From the NCBI GenBank assembly GCA_019118725.1, contig DWYO01000268.1, positions 1 through 19,334 of the forward strand: 19,334 nucleotides of DNA, in the 5' to 3' direction. This DNA comes from Candidatus Parabacteroides intestinavium. GTDB lineage: Bacteria; Bacteroidota; Bacteroidia; Bacteroidales; Tannerellaceae. Of the stretch, positions 14,809-19,334 are shown one piece after another. The stretch's first letter is position 1. Each line of letters opens with the position of its first letter. Under the pieces are notes generated by a model that did not search any database, was not told the origin of the DNA, and saw only the letters and a list, made by a program, of their open reading frames with translations. Made by a program: the position numbers and the translations under genes.

Positions 14809-15372
14809 ATGTCATTTTTTGAAATAGTGTTATTAGCGATCGGGTTATCTATGGATAGCTTGGCGGTATCGGTCACCAGTGGTGCGATTATCAAGAAGTT
14901 TACGGGAGGCCAGGTGATTCGTATAGCGGGGGTACTGGCTTTCTTTCAGGCTCTGTTTACGTTGACCGGTTATTTGTTGGGATTCGGTTTCCTGAAGTTG
15001 ATAGAGGCGTTCGACCATTGGATTGCTTTTATTTTATTGGCCTATCTGGGCGGGAAGATGATCATGGATAGCCTCAAAGGAAAAGATGAAGAGGAAAAGA
15101 TGGATCCACTCTGCCTGAAAACGCTTTGTGGGCTGGGAATAGCGACCAGCATTGATGCTTTGGCGGTAGGAATATCGTTGGCCCTGATGCAGGCGTCGCT
15201 CCCGATGATTACGCTTACCATAGCCGTGGTTACCTTCTTGTTCTCCGCTTTTGGCGTTTGCTTTGGAGGACGTGTCGGGGATAAGATGGACTTTAAACTG
15301 GATCTGATTGGCGGTTTGATATTGATAGGTATAGGAATTAAGATATTAGTAGAACATTTATTCTTTGCCTGA
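14809..15372 (+). CDS. mntP: Manganese efflux pump MntP
   Basis: The 187-residue inner-membrane protein has six helices and is built from two related halves, each with the family signature: GLSMDSLAVS with Asp16 and GIATSIDALAVGIS with Asp116. These aspartates lie in the Mn2+ path in characterised MntP. The length is normal (E. coli MntP has 188 residues). It exports manganese and protects against its excess. The start is 7 bases after the glycosyltransferase stop, so there is no room for the manganese riboswitch (yybP-ykoY) that controls mntP in some bacteria. Control must come from the common promoter or from inside the upstream gene. The last codons hold the -33 element of the ileS promoter. 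Confidence 0.93.
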   Translation: MSFFEIVLLAIGLSMDSLAVSVTSGAIIKKFTGGQVIRIAGVLAFFQALFTLTGYLLGFGFLKLIEAFDHWIAFILLAYLGGKMIMDSLKGKDEEEKMDPLCLKTLCGLGIATSIDALAVGISLALMQASLPMITLTIAVVTFLFSAFGVCFGGRVGDKMDFKLDLIGGLILIGIGIKILVEHLFFA

Positions 15373-15395
15373 TTGGAATTAAATAACTATTTTTG
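15364..15395 (+). promoter_or_regulatory. Promoter of ileS
   Basis: TTTG (15364-15367, in the last codons of mntP), a 20-base spacer and TATTTTTG (15388-15395) form a good Bacteroidetes promoter. The predicted leader is about 30 bases. Confidence 0.7.
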
Positions 15396-15432
15396 CACGA
15401 ATTTTGTAGATAATGTAAATAAACATCGAAAT

Positions 15433-18400
15433 ATGAATAAGAAATTTGCCGAATATTCGAAGTTCGACTTGTCGGACGTGAATAAGGAAATCCTGAAGAA
15501 GTGGCAAGACGGAGACGTTTTCCACAAGAGTCTTGAAATCCGCGAAGGTCATCCCTCGTTCGTATTCTACGAAGGGCCTCCTTCTGCTAACGGAATGCCG
15601 GGCATTCACCATGTGATCGCACGCTCTATCAAGGATATATTCTGCCGCTATAAGACGATGAAGGGTTTCAAAGTCAATCGTAAAGCCGGATGGGACACGC
15701 ACGGTCTTCCGGTAGAACTGGGCGTGGAAAAGGCCTTGGGGATTACGAAAGAGGATATCGGCAAGAAGATTTCGGTAGCTGAATATAATGCGGCTTGCCG
15801 GAGGGATGTCATGAAATATACCAAGGAATGGACAGACCTGACCGAGAAGATGGGGTATTGGGTGGATTTGGAGAATCCCTATATCACCTATGATAACCGC
15901 TACATCGAATCGCTCTGGTGGCTTTTGAAACAGCTTTACAACAAAGGTTTATTGTATAAGGGATATACCATTCAGCCCTATTCGCCGGCGGCTGGCACGG
16001 GATTGAGCTCACACGAGCTGAACCAACCGGGGTGTTACCGGGATGTGAAAGACCTGACGGTCGTGGCTCAGTTTAAGATAAAGAATCCAAAACCGGAAAT
16101 GGCACAGTGGGGTACGCCTTACTTCCTCGCATGGACCACCACTCCGTGGACATTGCCTTCGAATACCGCGCTTTGTGTCGGTCCGAAGATTGATTATGTG
16201 TCGGTTCAGACCTATAATGCTTATACGGGTGAGAAGATGACGGTCGTATTGGCTAAGGCTTTGCTCTATACGCATTTCAACAAGAAGGCCGAGGGTATCG
16301 CTCTGGAAGATTACAAGCCGGGCGACAAGTTGGTGCCGTTTAAGGTGGTTGGCGAATATAAGGGACCGGATTTGGTCGGTATGGAGTACGAACAGCTCCT
16401 TCCGTGGGTGAAGCCGGTTGAGTTGGACGAGAAGGGCGATTGGCGTGATGCTTCGGCGAAGGCGTTCCGGGTAATTCCGGGTGATTATGTGACCGTAGAG
16501 GATGGTACGGGTATCGTGCATATCGCGCCTACCTTTGGTGCGGATGATGCTTTCGTGGCAAAAGCGGCCGGTATTCCTTCGTTGTTTATGATTAACAAGA
16601 AGGGGGAGACGCGCCCGATGGTAGACTTGACGGGTAAGTTCTACCTGTTGGACGAATTGGATGAAAAGTTTGTGGCTGAATGTGTAGACATCGCTAAATA
16701 TAAAGAATATGAAGGGCGTTGGGTGAAGAATGCATACGATCCGCAATTCACCGTAGATGGCAAGTATGACGAGAAAGCCGCGCAAGCTGCTGAGTCGCTG
16801 GATGTCTATATCTGCATGAAGATGAAGCAGGCGAACCAGGCCTTCAAGATGGAGAAGCACGTGCACAATTATCCGCATTGCTGGCGTACCGATAAGCCGG
16901 TGCTTTATTATCCGCTTGATAGCTGGTTTATCCGCTCGACGGCTTGCAAGGATCGCATGATTGAACTGAATAAGACCATCAACTGGAAACCGGAATCGAC
17001 CGGTACAGGCCGTTTCGGTAAATGGTTGGAGAATCTGAACGATTGGAACCTGAGCCGCTCGCGTTATTGGGGAACTCCGCTTCCGATCTGGCGTGATGAG
17101 GATGGCGCGGAAATCTGCATCGGTTCGGTAGAAGAGTTGTATGCTGAAATCGAGAAGTCGGTTAAGGCGGGATTCATGTCGGAAAATCCCTACAAGAAGT
17201 TGGGTTTCGTACCGGGAGAATATACGAAAGAAAATTACGAGAAGATAGATCTGCACCGTCCGTATGTGGACGACATTGTTTTGGTTTCGCCTGCAGGCAA
17301 GCCGATGAAGCGTGAAACGGATTTGATTGACGTGTGGTTTGACTCGGGTTCGATGCCTTACGCCCAATTGCATTATCCGTTCGAGAACAAGGAGCTGATC
17401 GATAGCCGTTCATATTATCCGGCAGACTTTATTGCGGAGGGAGTAGACCAGACCCGTGGTTGGTTCTTTACGCTTCATGCCATTGCTGCCATGGTATTTG
17501 ATAGCGTGGCTTACAAGGCTGTTGTGTCTAATGGCTTGGTATTGGATAAGAATGGCAATAAGATGTCGAAGCGTCTGGGGAATGCCGTTGATCCGTTTGC
17601 TACCATCGAGAAATATGGTTCCGATCCGTTGCGTTGGTATATGATTACAAACGCTTCTCCTTGGGATAACTTGAAGTTTGATGTGGAAGGGGTAGAAGAG
17701 GTGCGCCGTAAGTTCTTCGGTACCTTATATAATACCTACTCTTTCTTTGCGCTCTATGCCAATGTGGATGGCTTCGATTATTCACAAGAGGAGGTGGCTT
17801 GGGCAAAACGTCCGGAGATCGACCGCTGGATTCTCTCTTTGTTGAATAGTTTGGTGAAGGATGTGGATGCCTATTTGAATGCGTATGAGCCGACACGTGC
17901 CGGACGTGCGATTTCGGATTTCGTGAATGATCATTTGAGTAACTGGTATGTGCGTCTGAACCGTAAACGTTTCTGGCAGGGTGGCCTGACGGAAGATAAG
18001 CTTTCGGCTTACCAGACGTTATATACTTGCCTGGAAACCGTGGCTAAGCTGATGGCTCCGATAGCTCCGTTCTATGCCGATAAGTTGTTCTGTGATTTGA
18101 TTGCCGTAACCGGCCGTGAGCAGGTAGAATCGGTTCACTTGTCTGACTTCCCGGTTTGCCATGAGGAGCTTATTGACAAGGCCTTGGAAGAGCGGATGCA
18201 GATGGCGCAGGATATTTCATCCATGGTTTTGGCTTTGCGCCGCAAGGTGAATATCAAGGTTCGTCAGCCGCTTCATGTATTGATGGTTCCGGTGTTGGAT
18301 GAACATCAGAAAGAAAGCATCGATGCCGTGAAGTCGCTTATCTTGAATGAGGTGAATGTGAAAGATATGAAGTTTGTCGATAATACGGCCGGAATCTTGG

Positions 18401-18924
18401 TAAAACGTATCAAGCCGGACTTCAAGAAGCTCGGCCCGCGTTATGGTAAGATCATGAAGGCGTTGGCGGCACAGATCCAGCAGATGAGCCAAGATGATAT
18501 CAATACGTTCGAAAAGGCGGGTGCCTTCACGCTCCAGGTAGAAGGACAGGAGGCTGTTATCGAGCGGGCGGATGTGGAAATCATCTCCGAAGATATTCCG
18601 GGTTGGCTGGTGGCTAATGAAGGACGCCTTACGGTGGCCTTGGATATCACGATCACCGATGACCTGAAGAAAGAGGGATTGGCGCGCGAATTGGTGAATC
18701 GTGTCCAGAATCTGCGTAAGAGTAGCGGATTTGATATCACGGATAAGGTGAACATTACCGTGGCTTCTTCGACTGAGATGAATGATGCCATCAACGATTA
18801 TAAGGAGTACATCGCCAATCAGGTGCTGGCTAACAGCATCGAGATTGCGGATGAGCCGATAGCTGATGCCACAACCCTCGACTTCGAGGATTTCACATTG
18901 GCGGTGAAAGTCGTAAAGGCATAA
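15433..18924 (+). CDS. ileS: Isoleucyl-tRNA synthetase, type 2 (IleRS2)
   Basis: This 1163-residue enzyme charges tRNA-Ile with isoleucine. I start it at 15433 (MNKKFAEYSKFDLSDV), since the longer frame from 15373 runs over the promoter. The class I signature appears as PPSANGMPGIHH, with Gly57-Ile58-His59-His60 in place of the usual HxGH. The KMSKR loop is at residues 710-714. The large insert between them (about 200-420) holds the editing domain, with GTGIVHIAPTFGADD preserved. An anticodon-binding domain (about 800-960) and a long C-terminal extension with DLKKEGLARELVNRVQNLRK follow, the latter found in the eukaryote-like type 2 enzymes. The size fits IleRS2, not the shorter type 1 (about 930). 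No T-box leader is seen. It is transcribed alone and closed by a terminator. Confidence 0.97.
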   Translation: MNKKFAEYSKFDLSDVNKEILKKWQDGDVFHKSLEIREGHPSFVFYEGPPSANGMPGIHHVIARSIKDIFCRYKTMKGFKVNRKAGWDTHGLPVELGVEKALGITKEDIGKKISVAEYNAACRRDVMKYTKEWTDLTEKMGYWVDLENPYITYDNRYIESLWWLLKQLYNKGLLYKGYTIQPYSPAAGTGLSSHELNQPGCYRDVKDLTVVAQFKIKNPKPEMAQWGTPYFLAWTTTPWTLPSNTALCVGPKIDYVSVQTYNAYTGEKMTVVLAKALLYTHFNKKAEGIALEDYKPGDKLVPFKVVGEYKGPDLVGMEYEQLLPWVKPVELDEKGDWRDASAKAFRVIPGDYVTVEDGTGIVHIAPTFGADDAFVAKAAGIPSLFMINKKGETRPMVDLTGKFYLLDELDEKFVAECVDIAKYKEYEGRWVKNAYDPQFTVDGKYDEKAAQAAESLDVYICMKMKQANQAFKMEKHVHNYPHCWRTDKPVLYYPLDSWFIRSTACKDRMIELNKTINWKPESTGTGRFGKWLENLNDWNLSRSRYWGTPLPIWRDEDGAEICIGSVEELYAEIEKSVKAGFMSENPYKKLGFVPGEYTKENYEKIDLHRPYVDDIVLVSPAGKPMKRETDLIDVWFDSGSMPYAQLHYPFENKELIDSRSYYPADFIAEGVDQTRGWFFTLHAIAAMVFDSVAYKAVVSNGLVLDKNGNKMSKRLGNAVDPFATIEKYGSDPLRWYMITNASPWDNLKFDVEGVEEVRRKFFGTLYNTYSFFALYANVDGFDYSQEEVAWAKRPEIDRWILSLLNSLVKDVDAYLNAYEPTRAGRAISDFVNDHLSNWYVRLNRKRFWQGGLTEDKLSAYQTLYTCLETVAKLMAPIAPFYADKLFCDLIAVTGREQVESVHLSDFPVCHEELIDKALEERMQMAQDISSMVLALRRKVNIKVRQPLHVLMVPVLDEHQKESIDAVKSLILNEVNVKDMKFVDNTAGILVKRIKPDFKKLGPRYGKIMKALAAQIQQMSQDDINTFEKAGAFTLQVEGQEAVIERADVEIISEDIPGWLVANEGRLTVALDITITDDLKKEGLARELVNRVQNLRKSSGFDITDKVNITVASSTEMNDAINDYKEYIANQVLANSIEIADEPIADATTLDFEDFTLAVKVVKA

Positions 18925-18950
18925 TAGCGAACTCATAAAAATAACTCGAA

Positions 18951-19010
18951 AAAACAGCGTCATGAATGGTTGCAAGCGTAAGGCAAGGCAAAATCCATGG
19001 CGCTGTTTTT
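18951..19010 (+). terminator. Intrinsic terminator after ileS
   Basis: AAAACAGCGTCATG (18951-18964) pairs with CATGGCGCTGTTTT (18996-19009) with a single T-G wobble, and the stem runs into TTTTT. The 31-base loop is larger than usual. The next gene begins only 15 bases later. Confidence 0.75.
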
Positions 19011-19025
19011 ATAAACGAATAGCGG

Positions 19026-19334
19026 ATGAACGAGCTACAAAAGCGGGTTTCCATTGTAATGTGTACCTATAATGGAGAAAGATTCTTGCGGGAACAGATA
19101 GACTCGCTATTAAATCAGACCTATCCTTTATATGAAATTATCATACAGGATGATTCCAGTACAGACGGGACGAGAAGGGTCGTTCAGGAATATGCGGACA
19201 AATATGATACTATAAAGCCTTGTATAAATAAAGCTGAGAGAGGGGTGAATGCTAATTTCTTCAGTGCCATGCATCTTGCTACAGGTGATTATATTGCGAT
19301 TTGTGACCAGGATGACATTTGGGAGAAGAATAAA
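19026..19334 (+). CDS. Family 2 glycosyltransferase, N-terminal part
   Basis: The first 103 codons are present and the gene runs off the right edge. The sequence starts MNELQKRVSIVMCTYNGERFL and shows the nucleotide-binding QDDSSTDGT (Asp42, Asp43) and the metal-binding region DYIAICDQDDIWEKNK, which is typical of rhamnosyltransferase-like GT2 enzymes that build O-antigen or capsule chains. The sugar and acceptor cannot be told. Its codons are richer in A and T than those of ileS, as is common in surface polysaccharide clusters. The start codon lies 15 bases after the ileS terminator, with no clear promoter between them, so expression may depend on readthrough or on a promoter inside the terminator region. 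Confidence 0.88.
   Translation, partial: MNELQKRVSIVMCTYNGERFLREQIDSLLNQTYPLYEIIIQDDSSTDGTRRVVQEYADKYDTIKPCINKAERGVNANFFSAMHLATGDYIAICDQDDIWEKNK

Noticed and set aside
15396..15432. T-box or other leader control before ileS.
   Set aside because: The leader is only about 30 bases, with no room for such a structure.
16009..17373. A 454-codon open frame antisense to ileS.
   Set aside because: It lies entirely opposite a well-conserved gene, shows no family motif or signal, and arises from the codon bias of the sense strand.

Overview
The window looks like a chromosomal segment from a Bacteroidales bacterium, most likely Parabacteroides or a close relative (genus-level placement is inference). 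The evidence is promoter elements of the Bacteroidetes type (TAnnTTTG at -7, in the best cases with TTTG or TTG about 19-20 bases upstream) before several genes, plus families typical of the phylum: PepSY-like proteins, DUF5690, DUF4199, GH20 lipoproteins and a long IleRS of type 2. Most genes are core or housekeeping. No integrase, transposase, CRISPR array or prophage was seen.

Layout, left to right. (1) 2-253: the 3' end of a probable PEP/pyruvate-binding (PEP synthase-like) gene, followed on the same strand by a complete MATE efflux transporter (273-1559). (2) 1562-1671: a large imperfect inverted repeat in the convergent gap. (3) 5463 back to 1684: a minus-strand unit of OmpR-type response regulator, sensor histidine kinase, small periplasmic PepSY-like protein and a three-module PepSY-like lipoprotein. 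A pair of heptamers exactly 11 bases apart precedes the first PepSY gene and looks like a binding site for the regulator. (4) 5573-6861: a deletion scar. A DUF5690 membrane protein lacking its C-terminal part runs directly into the C-terminal third of PhnW (2-aminoethylphosphonate transaminase). (5) 7037-10669: glyA and a GH20 beta-hexosaminidase lipoprotein, 3 bases apart. (6) 10773-12596: a YgiQ-family radical SAM protein whose promoter nearly touches its start codon. (7) 12876-13140: three identical tandem tRNA-Lys(CTT) genes with a consensus promoter and a strong terminator. (8) 13316-15372: DUF4199 membrane protein, polyprenyl-phosphate-type glycosyltransferase and MntP manganese exporter. 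(9) 15433-18924: ileS with its own promoter and a terminator, then the start of a family 2 glycosyltransferase cut by the window edge, possibly the beginning of a surface polysaccharide cluster.

The items most worth a second look are the two-component/PepSY module with its 11-base-period operator candidate, the DUF5690-phnW deletion scar, the structured 110-base palindrome at 1562-1671, and the IleRS signature motif GIHH (a swapped form of HxGH, linked to mupirocin insensitivity in IleRS2). I found no clearly new defence or mobile system. The PepSY module is the best candidate for an under-described one.
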